DNA of 40,640 nt from an uncultured Lachnospiraceae bacterium (GTDB lineage Bacteria > Bacillota > Clostridia > Lachnospirales > Lachnospiraceae). How positions within the stretch are numbered: position 1 is the first letter of the stretch; each line of letters starts with the position of its first letter. This document shows positions 32,201 through 40,637 of the stretch, piece by piece. The stretch lies in NCBI GenBank assembly GCA_947589055.1, contig CANPZL010000020.1, positions 1-40,640 of the forward strand, in the 5' to 3' direction. The position numbers and the translations under genes were made by a program. The notes under the pieces are model-generated. The model made no database searches. It was not told where the DNA came from and worked only from the letters and a program-made list of their open reading frames with translations.

Positions 32201-34332
32201 GCAGCAGAAAATGCAGAATCACATTTTGCTTTCGTTGCCGCCGGATCGCTGGTCACATACACACTGTTATAGGTTTGAGACAGAGACTGAATCGTCGGTT
32301 CCTGTAAATAGTACCATTGATTTCCTGATAACCGGCTTCCCTTTATCTCATAATCCCCTTCGTTTACTGCTTCCTGAACTACGACCAGATTCCCCTGCAT
32401 AACCTCTAAATAATAGTTTTGCAACACAACCGATGTGGCGTCAATTCCGATGGAATAGGTGCCAGCCTTATAATCCGGTGCCCCATAGGTACAGGTGTAA
32501 TGTCCCTGAATTGCTTTTAGAATCGCCTGCTTATCCGCTCCGGCAACCACCTCCGGGAGATCTTCTTCCTGTATCTCTACCATGAACTGAGGGGTCTGTC
32601 CGGTCAGAATATGATCCTCCTCCGAACCATAAACCGGGGCAGTCGTTACCCGTACCCGTCGTTTGGTAATACTTCCGCCTGTCAGGGTCACACGCTCCGA
32701 AACGGTATAATACTTTGCATCCCTACCGGACAAGCTGATTCCTTCAATAACAATATCTTTATTTTCTCCTACATTCGCATCTGAAAAGGAGCCGTTTTGC
32801 GAATGATTGTTCAAATAAACGTCTGCAGCTTCTCTTGCCCCTTCAAAATAGATGGTTCCAACCGGAAGCTGGGTCGTTCCGTCATACTGCTTTGTCAGAT
32901 TTTGAACGCCTGTAACAGTCAATTCCTTTTTATTCAAATGAATCGTCAGCGTTTTATAGGTATCTTCCTTCTCTGTATTCACATTATCATGTAATCGAAA
33001 GGTTACCGAGATCGTTCCCACCGTATTTACTTTATCCGCAGTAATCTGAATGATATTCTTTTCTGTTGTTATCAGCAAACCGGTAGTTGCCGCATATGTA
33101 TCCTGTGTAACGCTTCCATCCTCCGTTTCACCGCTCACGTTTGTAATGGTTGCAGTAAAGTCACCATCGTTTGGAACATCATGACAGATACCAATGGTTT
33201 CGTTTACCGTCTGATCATATGCGTATTCCGTCTCCATCTTCGTCAGACGGGCCGCCTGATATTCCCACTGAGCTTTCAGGATATATGTTTTCCCGCTTTC
33301 TGCGGTTAAGTTCGTAACTGTGCCGCCATCCGGATAAATGGTATGCCCGTCTTCCGCCTGCCAGCCGGCGAAGGAAAATCCCTGCTTGGTAAACGTATTT
33401 AACGGAAGCTGCATTTCTTTATCATAGGTAGCAGTAAGATCTTCCATTTCTCCCTGGGCCTTCTCGTCATTTTTATTAAACTGAATGGTATACTGAATCG
33501 GATTCCACTGCGGATATACGGTTACGTCCTTTGAGCCAAACGTAAATGAGCTTCCTGCACTGTAAATATTGGTATCTGAATCATCAATCCTCCATGAATC
33601 AAAGGTATACCCCGTTCTGGTATATTGTACCTGTCCGTCGCTTTTGGGATCTTTCAAAGTGGTTGTGGCGCTTCCCTTCACTATCTTAACGCATTCCACA
33701 TGTGGACTGCCTTCTCCGCTGCCGGGCGCATATGTGAGTTTATACGCAATCCGTTCAAAGTTTGCAAACAAGGCCATAGTATTGTTCCCGCCAAACATCT
33801 CTTTGGTAACCTTGGTAACCTTCTCATACCCATTACCAGTCTTTCGATACCAGCCTTCAAATTTAAAATAATCCCCCTCGTTCGGCGTACCGTCTTTCAG
33901 AGAAAATGAATCCAGTTCGCTTTCCTTCACCACGTCCGGCTCCTTTTGCTGGCCGATTCCTCCTGTATTTTCGTAAATGCCTCCCGTTTCATAGGTAATG
34001 GTATATTGCATCTCTTCTGTCGATGGGGCTGATAACAGCGTGTAAGGCGGATTCTCCGTTCCGTTCAGCTCCGTACTGCTTCCCATAGGGCCGCTGCCTT
34101 GCGGAAGCTCCGAAGGATCACTGGCTACACTGATCAGATACCAGCTCTGACTGATAATGAGAACCAGACAGACCAGGGCAATAACTGCCCGCTTCGGCCG
34201 CTCCATGCACTTTTCCAATAACAAAAAGAACAGACTGATCAACGATACTACAGCCAGCATTGGATATTTCATCCAACGATGCTTTTTCCCCAGATTCACC
34301 AGCTTCTGAATGATATATTCCTTCGCTTTCAT
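29251..34332 (-). CDS. Large sortase-anchored surface protein with InlB-like, YDG and Ig-like repeats
   Basis: 1693 residues. The N-terminus holds two hydrophobic segments (about 22-40 and 48-70) with a basic loop between them and a possible signal peptidase site near Ala70 (SVA-S). Then come InlB/Flg_new-type beta repeats (about 108-195, 197-278 and 280-358, each ending in an aromatic such as YPQWNP or LKAQWE), a YDG/MBG domain (about 470-560, KQYDGTT), Ig-like modules (about 730-1250) each closed by an ATDKAGN-like motif at 839, 956, 1048 and 1237, and further beta domains to about 1610. A Ser/Gly/Asn/Thr-rich stretch leads to the sorting signal TPKTG (1661-1665), a membrane helix (1671-1687) and a basic tail. 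Probable adhesin; no ligand can be deduced and no sortase gene is in the window. Confidence 0.9.
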   Translation of the reverse strand: MKAKEYIIQKLVNLGKKHRWMKYPMLAVVSLISLFFLLLEKCMERPKRAVIALVCLVLIISQSWYLISVASDPSELPQGSGPMGSSTELNGTENPPYTLLSAPSTEEMQYTITYETGGIYENTGGIGQQKEPDVVKESELDSFSLKDGTPNEGDYFKFEGWYRKTGNGYEKVTKVTKEMFGGNNTMALFANFERIAYKLTYAPGSGEGSPHVECVKIVKGSATTTLKDPKSDGQVQYTRTGYTFDSWRIDDSDTNIYSAGSSFTFGSKDVTVYPQWNPIQYTIQFNKNDEKAQGEMEDLTATYDKEMQLPLNTFTKQGFSFAGWQAEDGHTIYPDGGTVTNLTAESGKTYILKAQWEYQAARLTKMETEYAYDQTVNETIGICHDVPNDGDFTATITNVSGETEDGSVTQDTYAATTGLLITTEKNIIQITADKVNTVGTISVTFRLHDNVNTEKEDTYKTLTIHLNKKELTVTGVQNLTKQYDGTTQLPVGTIYFEGAREAADVYLNNHSQNGSFSDANVGENKDIVIEGISLSGRDAKYYTVSERVTLTGGSITKRRVRVTTAPVYGSEEDHILTGQTPQFMVEIQEEDLPEVVAGADKQAILKAIQGHYTCTYGAPDYKAGTYSIGIDATSVVLQNYYLEVMQGNLVVVQEAVNEGDYEIKGSRLSGNQWYYLQEPTIQSLSQTYNSVYVTSDPAATKAKCDSAFSAAAMVSEELAANGTVYIQLGNTQNGAVTAVKAVTLRVDITAPEIDVTQIELKTINSGGAGKLGNFLSFGNFFKEALVITVPVSDTRSGAESLTYYLEGESFETGTTVSVKDGKASFQVSPQYKGTIALIATDKAGNTSVQAKMIGVEGSDYWVVENQAPEVLLTATDNEGRPAYSGEGIFYKSVTATASVADLDAGVAALEWTVTKDGAPYEALGRETVKDSSRILTTYDFVYSFVESGSYTVSVTAYDNADNVSLPTERIQFVIDSTSPEVSVMPEDYDEVWDTQKTVSFTVTDTESGIQSISIQDENGNIHGYTAAAGSPNTYTFTVGKKGTYTITATDRAGNVTEYPVVFTRVSAEVPDTPVLIMDPELPESGWYTKEPALTVQAQEKTPDGTQVFTYYQIWKDGETEPHDFQRVYETISLPGEGYWNIRIWSEAESGLQSEKNVYRLGYDGTAPEIHDVLVTGSGTVNHVTFQVTEETSGLAKLEAIYDENEAYAQSLAFTELGNGVYSASFTAAMTGSYQIRATDAAGNVTYADAFRPMNIIVTSVDGSAQAGITVKGEVIAGSFEIADVSVVYGMTGSGNQKIVEEGNLILTNVKETGNKMVTARLTDVVEDTSYQYRIVATSTTGVTCEYTGFFKTGVEGTIGVNIVGSVLDEAAEEAQSSEISVMLYEGNDVIQSRNVVSGDSFMFTEVPDGMYTVRAANGNRSVSQGINIDNGTVLEPEEALRLVLRSGQKTDVEAEPGNTLSYTVNGLEGLFDDTTNFGSAEDLAVIEAGGTIEFCMTVDELAENEVPESDRVYIMQNMRRNEKVLMYVDFSIWKRAMGAYGLISETQITSISGGKAVRIVIPLPNEYAGRENLSVIRIHDHTAERLSDLDTNPNTYTISSSLFSTYALVYMDESGNNNNVTNGPNQNSAQDTGTGAGGSTSDLSKGPNPGSILTSNNYSTTPKTGDESPVIWVSLLGLTAVFSLGILQWKRKR

Positions 34333-34878
34333 TCCATCACCTCATAACCCTTTCCACTTAGAATATGTTGTTCCATATTCAGCCATTTATCTATAAAGGT
34401 ATCATTTTCCATGTATAAGAATCATACAAAATCATCATACCATATTTTATGCTTAAAACAAAGTCTTTTTCTATATTGAACTAACAGTTTTTGAATTTTT
34501 CCGCTGCGGTCAGCTCTAGGGCCTCTAACAGAGGATTCTGTTACTGAAACGATCCTATTACTTATCAAACAATGTTTTATTTCTATTCATATCCTCACAA
34601 ACCTTATTTATATTATATCGTCAGATTCCCTTTAGGATTTTAGCCTTTTTAAGTTCACACAGCTTGAAGCGGTTTTACTGAAGCGGATCCATTTTCCTCT
34701 TTAAGAGGATCGGATCTTGAATGCTATGGTGTCTTTCACTACTGTCTTTTCGGATTTTATGGTTTTTCCTGCATTTTCTTGACCCGACTGAGAAAAAAGT
34801 GGTAGAATGGTGAGAAAGGTTTGTATTGCCAGTTTGACATGCAGACCAAAACAAAAAATAAATATCGAGGTGTGAAAT
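34333..34878. other. Gene-free 546-base region between the surface protein and ptb
   Basis: Contains the ptb promoter at 34779-34808. A weak minus-strand promoter (TTGTTT near 34456-34461 and TATGAT at 34434-34439) could serve the surface protein. A nested hairpin at 34685-34716 has an inner stem TCCTCT/AGAGGA (34695-34709) and an outer GATCC/GGATC. A partly conserved direct repeat occurs at 34541-34555 and 34675-34690 (TTACTGAA then CG-ATCC). No tRNA, known riboswitch or convincing small gene was seen. Confidence 0.55.
34779..34808 (+). promoter_or_regulatory. Sigma-A promoter of ptb-buk
   Basis: TTGACC (34779-34784), 18-base spacer, TAGAAT (34803-34808). The leader to the ATG is about 65 bases. 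Confidence 0.7.
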
Positions 34879-35799
34879 ATGAGTAAGACATTTGAGGACT
34901 TAATTTCTAAGGTAACTTCCTGTCCGAAAAAGAAACTTTCGGTGGCAGTTGCACAAGACGATGCCGTATTGGAAGCCGTCCGTGCAGCAAAGGAGCGTAA
35001 CATTGCGGACTCAATCTTAGTCGGAGATGAAGCCAAGATCCGTTCGATTGCTGATGAAATGAGCATGGACCTGTCTGATTACGAGATCATCGATATTAAG
35101 GATCCCATTGAGGCTGCCACGAAAGCAGTAGAGCTTGTACATAACGGAGAAGCGGATATGTACATGAAAGGACTGATCGACACAAAGGACTTTTTAAAGA
35201 GTGTGTTGAATAAGGAGGTCGGACTGCGTACCGACAAGGTACTTTCTCACGTTTGTGTCTTTGAAATACCAAACTGTGATCGTCTGGTATTCCTTACAGA
35301 TGTTGCCTTTATCCCATATCCGACCTTAGAAGAAAAAAAGGACATCATTAAAAACACTGTGGAAGTGGTACATGCCTGTGGTATCCCCAATCCGAAGGTA
35401 GCCCCTCTGGCGGCTGTAGAAGTAGTCAATCCCAAGATGCCGGCAACCGTAGAGGCAGCTGAGCTTACGAAAATGAATGAAGCAGGGGAAATTACCGGCT
35501 GTATCGTTGACGGACCTCTTTCCTTTGACCTTGCTTACGACCCGGAGGCCGCCAGACATAAAGGTGCGTTAGGCCGAAAGATCGTCGGTGACGCAGATGT
35601 ATTTTTATTCCCGGATATTCACGCCGGAAATATTACATACAAATGTCTGGTACATACCTGTGATGTTAAGAACGGGAATATCCTGACCGGAACAAAGGCA
35701 CCAGTCATCTTAACCTCTCGTTCCGACAGTTTTGAAGTAAAAGTAAACTCCATTGCTCTTGCTGCCGTTGTCGCAGAGGCAATGAACCAAAAGAAATAA
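34879..35799 (+). CDS. ptb: Phosphate butyryltransferase
   Basis: Converts butyryl-CoA and phosphate to butyryl-phosphate and CoA. 306 residues of the phosphate acetyl/butyryltransferase family. Family patterns visible: an N-terminal [15 protein letters not shown] segment, then the [22 protein letters not shown] region, the substrate-site [11 protein letters not shown], and the C-terminal [19 protein letters not shown] with NITYKCLVH. The adjacent butyrate kinase, 11 bases downstream, makes butyryl rather than acetyl the likely substrate. It has its own promoter and a GAGGTG ribosome binding site. Confidence 0.94.
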   Translation: MSKTFEDLISKVTSCPKKKLSVAVAQDDAVLEAVRAAKERNIADSILVGDEAKIRSIADEMSMDLSDYEIIDIKDPIEAATKAVELVHNGEADMYMKGLIDTKDFLKSVLNKEVGLRTDKVLSHVCVFEIPNCDRLVFLTDVAFIPYPTLEEKKDIIKNTVEVVHACGIPNPKVAPLAAVEVVNPKMPATVEAAELTKMNEAGEITGCIVDGPLSFDLAYDPEAARHKGALGRKIVGDADVFLFPDIHAGNITYKCLVHTCDVKNGNILTGTKAPVILTSRSDSFEVKVNSIALAAVVAEAMNQKK

Positions 35800-35810
35800 G
35801 GAGGTATAGC

Positions 35811-36884
35811 ATGGCTTATAAACTATTGATCATAAACCCCGGATCCACCTCTACGAAAATCGGTGTATTCGAGAACGAAACCCAGATAATGGAAACCACT
35901 CTGCGGCATTCCACAGAGGAAATTGCCCAGTATGCTTCTATTATTGACCAGAAGGATTTCCGGAAGGACGTTATCCTTGCCGCACTACAGGAGAATTCCA
36001 TTGCCCTTGATTCCATCGACGTGGTAGTTGGACGCGGAGGCTTGCTAAAGCCAATCCCCGGCGGCACCTATGCAGTATCGGATGCCTTGATCGAGGATCT
36101 TAAAATCGGAAAGCAGGGACAGCACGCTTCCAATCTGGGCGGTATTCTGGCAAAAGAGATTGCAGCAGAGATCGGACCGCAGGTCCCGTCTTATATCGTT
36201 GATCCGGTAGTAGTTGATGAGCTGGCTCCGGTTGCCCGGTACTCCGGCCATCCGGAACTGCCAAGAATCAGTATTTTCCACGCCCTGAACCAAAAAGCAG
36301 TGGCAAAGCGTTATGCAAAAGAAATCGGAAAAGCCTATGAAGATCTGAACCTGATCGTTGTTCATATGGGCGGCGGCGTCTCCGTTGGCGCCCATAAAAA
36401 GGGCAAAGTAGTCGATGTTGCCAATGCGCTGGATGGTGACGGTCCGTTTTCTCCGGAACGTACCGGCGGACTTCCCAGCGGCAGTCTGATCCGTCTGTGT
36501 TTTTCCGGTAAATATACCGAAAAAGAAGTAAGTAAAATGATCTGCGGAAACGGTGGTTTTAACGCTTATCTGGGTACCAACGATATGCGGGATGTTATCA
36601 AAATGGCAAAGGAAGGAAATAAAACCGCTCAGGCAGTGGAGGATGCATTTCATTATCAGCTGTGCAAGGAAGTCGGCGCAATGGCAGTGGTTTTAGGCGG
36701 CAAAGTCGATCAGATCATCTTGACCGGCGGCATTGCTTACGGACAGGAAACTGTAGATGCCATGACAGCACAGATTGGCTGGATCAGCGGTATCACCGTA
36801 TATCCCGGTGAAGACGAGCTTCTGGCTCTGGCGCAGGGTGCTTTGCGGGTTGTAACCGGCGAGGAAGAGGCTCTGGTTTATTGA
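35811..36884 (+). CDS. buk: Butyrate kinase
   Basis: Transfers phosphate from butyryl-phosphate to ADP, giving butyrate and ATP. 357 residues of the acetokinase family: phosphate-binding [13 protein letters not shown] (8-20), the butyrate-kinase-type [14 protein letters not shown] segment, the adenosine segment [20 protein letters not shown], and TGGIAYG near the C-terminus. It is the second gene of ptb-buk, with AAGGAGGT as ribosome binding site, and ends at a bidirectional terminator. Branched-chain fatty acids could also be substrates. Confidence 0.95.
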   Translation: MAYKLLIINPGSTSTKIGVFENETQIMETTLRHSTEEIAQYASIIDQKDFRKDVILAALQENSIALDSIDVVVGRGGLLKPIPGGTYAVSDALIEDLKIGKQGQHASNLGGILAKEIAAEIGPQVPSYIVDPVVVDELAPVARYSGHPELPRISIFHALNQKAVAKRYAKEIGKAYEDLNLIVVHMGGGVSVGAHKKGKVVDVANALDGDGPFSPERTGGLPSGSLIRLCFSGKYTEKEVSKMICGNGGFNAYLGTNDMRDVIKMAKEGNKTAQAVEDAFHYQLCKEVGAMAVVLGGKVDQIILTGGIAYGQETVDAMTAQIGWISGITVYPGEDELLALAQGALRVVTGEEEALVY

Positions 36885-36903
36885 TACAATCCTTTTAAAA
36901 GAA

Positions 36904-36949
36904 AACAGGCAAATCCTTACTCAAGAAGGACTTGCCTGTTTTTCTTTTC
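36904..36949 (+). terminator. Bidirectional terminator after buk
   Basis: AACAGGCAA then TCCTT (36904-36918) pairs with AAGGA then TTGCCTGTT (36926-36940). T5CT4 follows on the plus strand; the opposite strand has a T4CT4 tract, so it also serves the convergent gene. Confidence 0.88.
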
Positions 36950-36951
36950 TT

Positions 36952-37497
36952 TTATTTTATCTTTTCTCCAAAGAAAAAATCCGCTTTCCGATCTTTTTCT
37001 TTCAGATGCGAACGGACTTCTTCCAGCAAACTCTTTCCTTCCTCAATGGAAGCTTCTTCCTTCATCAGATATTCTTCTAATGCCTGCCTGTCTGCCGCTA
37101 ATCGTTTCTTTAACTGAATAAGATCCAGCGTTTCATCCATCAGGGAATAAGCATTTCCATTCACCTTTTTGTGCCGAATGATCGTCAAGATAATACGAGC
37201 GGCACTAATCAATAGAAGAACCATAAATGCAATAAATACTATGGATGCTATTCCGCCAAATGCCCAGTTGATACTCATGATCTTTGCAATAATTCCACAA
37301 AAAACAGCGCAGCCTATATAAACCGCTAAACTCCAGTGAAGATTTTTTTTACGCCGATTGATCGTTTTACGTTTCTGTTCATATTGATTTTCCAGATAGG
37401 AAAGCTGTGAAAGCATATCCTTGACCTCATACCGGACATCCTCCTGCTTTTGCCCCTCCTCGGCTTCATATTCCTTAAAATCTATCTGTAGATTCAT
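36952..37497 (-). CDS. Unknown membrane protein with two helices between coiled-coil segments
   Basis: 181 residues from ATG 37497. A charged N-terminal part (heptad-like, about 20-50), two adjacent hydrophobic helices (about 56-77 and 81-103), then a long charged helical C-terminal segment (about 125-175). This resembles a membrane hairpin with both ends in the cytoplasm. I do not recognise a family. A GTG at 37509 is in frame; the ribosome binding region is G-rich (GTGGGGGC) and not ideal for either. It lies between the two butyrate gene groups and is convergent with buk. Confidence 0.65.
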   Translation of the reverse strand: MNLQIDFKEYEAEEGQKQEDVRYEVKDMLSQLSYLENQYEQKRKTINRRKKNLHWSLAVYIGCAVFCGIIAKIMSINWAFGGIASIVFIAFMVLLLISAARIILTIIRHKKVNGNAYSLMDETLDLIQLKKRLAADRQALEEYLMKEEASIEEGKSLLEEVRSHLKEKDRKADFFFGEKIK

Positions 37498-37521
37498 CTC
37501 TGCCCCCACTTAAATCATTAT

Positions 37522-37559
37522 AAAAATCCAAAACGGGGCTGTCCAAAACAGACAGCCCC
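37522..37559 (-). terminator. Rho-independent terminator of the bcd-etfB-etfA operon
   Basis: GGGGCTGTC (37535-37543) and GACAGCCCC (37551-37559) form a perfect 9-bp stem; the minus strand continues GTTTTGGATTTTTA. Confidence 0.82.
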
Positions 37560-37585
37560 AAAATGGAATGATTGTGAATCTTTAC

Positions 37586-38629
37586 TTATTTTGCTGCTAA
37601 TTCTGCCTTTAACGCTTCCGTCAATGCCGGTACGATTTTATTCAAATCGCCTACAATTCCATAATCCGCCACATCAAAGATCGGAGCAGTATCATCTTTG
37701 TTGATTGCAATGATAATATCAGACTCCTCCATACCTGCAACATGCTGAATGGCTCCGGAGATACCGATTGCAAAATATACGTTCGGACGAACGGTCTTAC
37801 CGGTCTGTCCAACCTGTAGATCCTTCGGTTTCCAGCCGGAATCAACAACTGCACGGGAGCAGCTTACCGTACCGCCAAGTACATCTGCCAGATCCTGAAG
37901 CAGCTTAAAGTTTTCCGGACTGCCAACACCACGTCCGCCGGAAACTAAAATCTTAGCATCCATAATGTCCACGGTATCGGAAACTGCTTTTACAACCTCC
38001 AAAATCTCAACATATTTATTATCCGGAGTAAAGCCGGGATTAAATTCAATCACCTCAGCCTTGGCTCCCGCTACCTTTGGCGCTTTCTGCATAACGCCCG
38101 GCCGCACGGTTGCCATCTGCGGACGGTGATTCGGACAGGCAATCGTAGCTATGGTATTTCCGCCAAATGCAGGACGGGTCATCAATAATTGATTATGTAA
38201 CTGCTCCTTTCCCGGTATCGGTGTGATCGGGAAATCGCCAATCTCCAGCTGCGTACAATCTGCTGTTAAACCGGTATGAATCCGTGCCGATACACGAGGA
38301 CCTAAATCACGACCGATCGCAGTTGCGCCTACCAGCATGATCTCAGGCTTGTATTTCTGAATCACGGACGCCAACGCATGGGTATACGGCTCTGTTCGAT
38401 AATCCTTTAACTGCGGATCATCTACTACGATAACCTTATCCGCACCATATGCTGCCAGTTCATCTGCCAATCCCTTGATTTCGGAACCAATCAATACAGC
38501 AGTTACATCGGTTCCTAAATCCTTTGCCAGATCCTTTCCTTTTCCAATCAGCTCATATGCAATACTGCTGATTTCATTATCAACCTGCTGTGCAAAAACA
38601 AATACTCCTTTATATTCTTCTAATCCCAT
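37586..38629 (-). CDS. etfA: Electron transfer flavoprotein subunit alpha
   Basis: Carries FAD and passes electrons to or from Bcd. From the ATG at 38629 it has 347 residues. The C-terminal FAD-binding region shows GRGVGSPENFKLLQDLADVLGG followed by SRAVVDSGW and the GQTGKTVRPNVYFAIGISGAIQHVAGM segment. The frame extends to 38668 over the end of etfB, but that start has no ribosome binding site, while GGTGA precedes ATG 38629 and the start MGLEEYKGVFVF matches clostridial EtfA. In clostridia the complex bifurcates electrons from NADH to crotonyl-CoA and ferredoxin. Confidence 0.94.
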   Translation of the reverse strand: MGLEEYKGVFVFAQQVDNEISSIAYELIGKGKDLAKDLGTDVTAVLIGSEIKGLADELAAYGADKVIVVDDPQLKDYRTEPYTHALASVIQKYKPEIMLVGATAIGRDLGPRVSARIHTGLTADCTQLEIGDFPITPIPGKEQLHNQLLMTRPAFGGNTIATIACPNHRPQMATVRPGVMQKAPKVAGAKAEVIEFNPGFTPDNKYVEILEVVKAVSDTVDIMDAKILVSGGRGVGSPENFKLLQDLADVLGGTVSCSRAVVDSGWKPKDLQVGQTGKTVRPNVYFAIGISGAIQHVAGMEESDIIIAINKDDTAPIFDVADYGIVGDLNKIVPALTEALKAELAAK

Positions 38630-38657
38630 TTTTTTCACCACACTTTTCTTAGATTTA

Positions 38658-39440
38658 TTAAATAACATGCTTGGTTTTCAGCTTGTCTACAATGTAATCT
38701 ACTGCTTCAGCAGGATCCAGCGTCACCTTTTCACCGGCGCCCTTCCGTACTTTATCAGAAGCTCTCGCAATCTGCGTCGGAGAACCCTTCAAGCCTAAGT
38801 TTGAATCGTCTACGTCCACCAGATCCGCTCTGCCCCAAGTTGTAATCTCTGCCTGATAAGCATCAAAGATTCCGCCCGGTGTCATATAACGCGGTTCATT
38901 TAATTCAGCAAGTGCAGTGATCAGACAGGGCATTTTCGCCTTTACAACATGATAGCGATCGTCATACTGACGTTCCACTATTACACTGTCACCGTCGATC
39001 TTAATATTCTGTGCATAAGAAATAACCGGAATACCCAGATGCTCTGAAATCTGCGGCCCTACCTGTGCAGTATCGCCATCGATTGCCTGTCGTCCGGTAA
39101 TGATCAGATCATATTCCAGATTCCGGATGGCACCTGCCAGCGTCTGGGAGGTTGCCCAGGTATCCGCACCGCCTAATACACGATCGGTTACCAAGATTCC
39201 TTTGTCCGCTCCCATTGCCATCGCTTCCCGAAGTACTTCTTCCGCCTTTGGAAGCCCCATGGTAATGACAGTAACCTCTGCTCCGTACTGATCCTTTAAG
39301 CGAAGTGCAGCCTCCAGTCCGGCTTTATCATCCGGATTCATGATCGTAAGCATGGCTCCTCTATCAAGAGTACCGTCCGGATTAAACTTTACGCCGCCCT
39401 TTGTATCCGGTACCTGTTTAATACATACAACAACTTTCAC
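38658..39440 (-). CDS. etfB: Electron transfer flavoprotein subunit beta
   Basis: 260 residues from a GTG start at 39440. AAGGAG lies eight bases upstream of this GTG, giving the typical MKVVVCIKQVPDT start; the longer reading frame to 39449 begins inside the ribosome binding site and is rejected. The family signature is clear: a nucleotide-binding GLEAALRLKDQYGAEVTVITMG segment, then the DRVLGGADTWATSQTLA and GRQAIDGDTAQVGPQISEHLGIP motifs. It pairs with EtfA, whose gene begins 28 bases downstream of its stop, and is preceded by bcd. Confidence 0.95.
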   Translation of the reverse strand: MKVVVCIKQVPDTKGGVKFNPDGTLDRGAMLTIMNPDDKAGLEAALRLKDQYGAEVTVITMGLPKAEEVLREAMAMGADKGILVTDRVLGGADTWATSQTLAGAIRNLEYDLIITGRQAIDGDTAQVGPQISEHLGIPVISYAQNIKIDGDSVIVERQYDDRYHVVKAKMPCLITALAELNEPRYMTPGGIFDAYQAEITTWGRADLVDVDDSNLGLKGSPTQIARASDKVRKGAGEKVTLDPAEAVDYIVDKLKTKHVI

Positions 39441-39470
39441 TGTATTCACTCCTTTTCCGTATAATATAGG

Positions 39471-40637
39471 TTATTTCAATAAGCTGCCAGAGATAACCAT
39501 TCTCTGAACTTCACTTGTTCCTTCGTAAATTTCCGTAATCTTTGCATCACGCATCATACGCTCAACGTCATACTCTCTGATATAACCATAACCGCCATGT
39601 AACTGAACTGCTTTTGTTGTTACCTCCATTGCAACCTCAGCCGCATAGAGCTTTGCCATAGCAGCCTCAACGGAATAGGATACCTTAGGATTCACTTGGA
39701 ATTCGGCCTTTTTCATTGCGGCCTTATAAACCAAAGCCTTTGCAGCTTCTACCTTCGTTGCCATATCTGCCAGCTGGAACTGTGTATTCTGGAACTGGGC
39801 AATGGAGCGTCCAAACTGCTTTCTTTCCTTTACATATTCAACGGTTGTCTCCAATGCTCCTTCTGCAAGTCCCAACGCCTGTGCAGCGATACCGATACGT
39901 CCGCCGTCCAGAGTATGCATGGCAATGTTAAAGCCCTTTCCTTTCTGACCCAGCAGGTTATCTTTCGGGATCCGGCAATCCGTAAAGATCAATTCATATG
40001 TAGAAGAGCCACGGATACCCATTTTCTTTTCCTTTGTACCGAAGGTAAAGCCCGGCGTTCCCTTTTCTACGATAAATGCAGAGATTTCCTTCATGGTCTT
40101 GCCACGTTTCTCTACAGTTCCGGTAACAGCGATCACGATATATACATCGGCTTCTTTACCATTGGTGATAAAGCACTTTGAACCGTTCAAAACCCATTCG
40201 TCACCATCCAGTACAGCCTTTGTCTGCTGTCCCTGTGCATCCGTTCCTGCACCCGGCTCGGTCAGGCCAAATGCTCCCAGCTTTCTTCCGGTTGCCAGAT
40301 CCGGCAGATATTTTGCCTTCTGTTCCGGCGTACCATAGGTCTGAATCGGGTCAACACATAATGAGGTATGTGCAGATACGATAACACCAGTGGTTCCGCA
40401 AACCTTAGAAAGCTCCTCAACACACATAACATAAGTAAGCGGATCGCAGCCCTGTCCCTCATATTCCTTTGATACCGGAATCCCCAGAAAACCAAGCTTT
40501 GCCATTTTTTCAACCGTTTCTCTTGGGAATGTTTCGGTCTCATCCACCTCTTGTGCCAGAGGCTTTACTTCATTTTGGGCGAATTCCTGAAACAGACGTC
40601 TCGCCATCTCATGTTCTTTACTTAAAGAAAAATCCAT
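39471..40637 (-). CDS. bcd: Butyryl-CoA dehydrogenase (acyl-CoA dehydrogenase)
   Basis: Reduces crotonyl-CoA to butyryl-CoA with electrons from EtfAB. 388 residues, complete, with its start three bases from the window edge. Visible features: FAD-site FGLTEPGAGTDA, KCFITNG, the LQLHGGYGY-like AVQLHGGYGYIREY segment and the catalytic-base Glu in IYEGTSEVQR (about 372). The bcd-etfB-etfA order is the clostridial butyryl-CoA dehydrogenase complex, and the terminator is at 37522-37559. Upstream crotonase, 3-hydroxybutyryl-CoA dehydrogenase and thiolase genes would lie outside the window. Confidence 0.95.
   Translation of the reverse strand: MDFSLSKEHEMARRLFQEFAQNEVKPLAQEVDETETFPRETVEKMAKLGFLGIPVSKEYEGQGCDPLTYVMCVEELSKVCGTTGVIVSAHTSLCVDPIQTYGTPEQKAKYLPDLATGRKLGAFGLTEPGAGTDAQGQQTKAVLDGDEWVLNGSKCFITNGKEADVYIVIAVTGTVEKRGKTMKEISAFIVEKGTPGFTFGTKEKKMGIRGSSTYELIFTDCRIPKDNLLGQKGKGFNIAMHTLDGGRIGIAAQALGLAEGALETTVEYVKERKQFGRSIAQFQNTQFQLADMATKVEAAKALVYKAAMKKAEFQVNPKVSYSVEAAMAKLYAAEVAMEVTTKAVQLHGGYGYIREYDVERMMRDAKITEIYEGTSEVQRMVISGSLLK

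Noticed and set aside
29251..34332. Repeats in the surface-protein gene as possible CRISPR or tandem DNA repeats
   Set aside because: The similarity is at protein-domain level and far apart; no regular DNA repeat-spacer pattern was seen.
36045..36653. Minus-strand 202-residue frame inside buk
   Set aside because: Antisense shadow of butyrate kinase; no ribosome binding site or family pattern.
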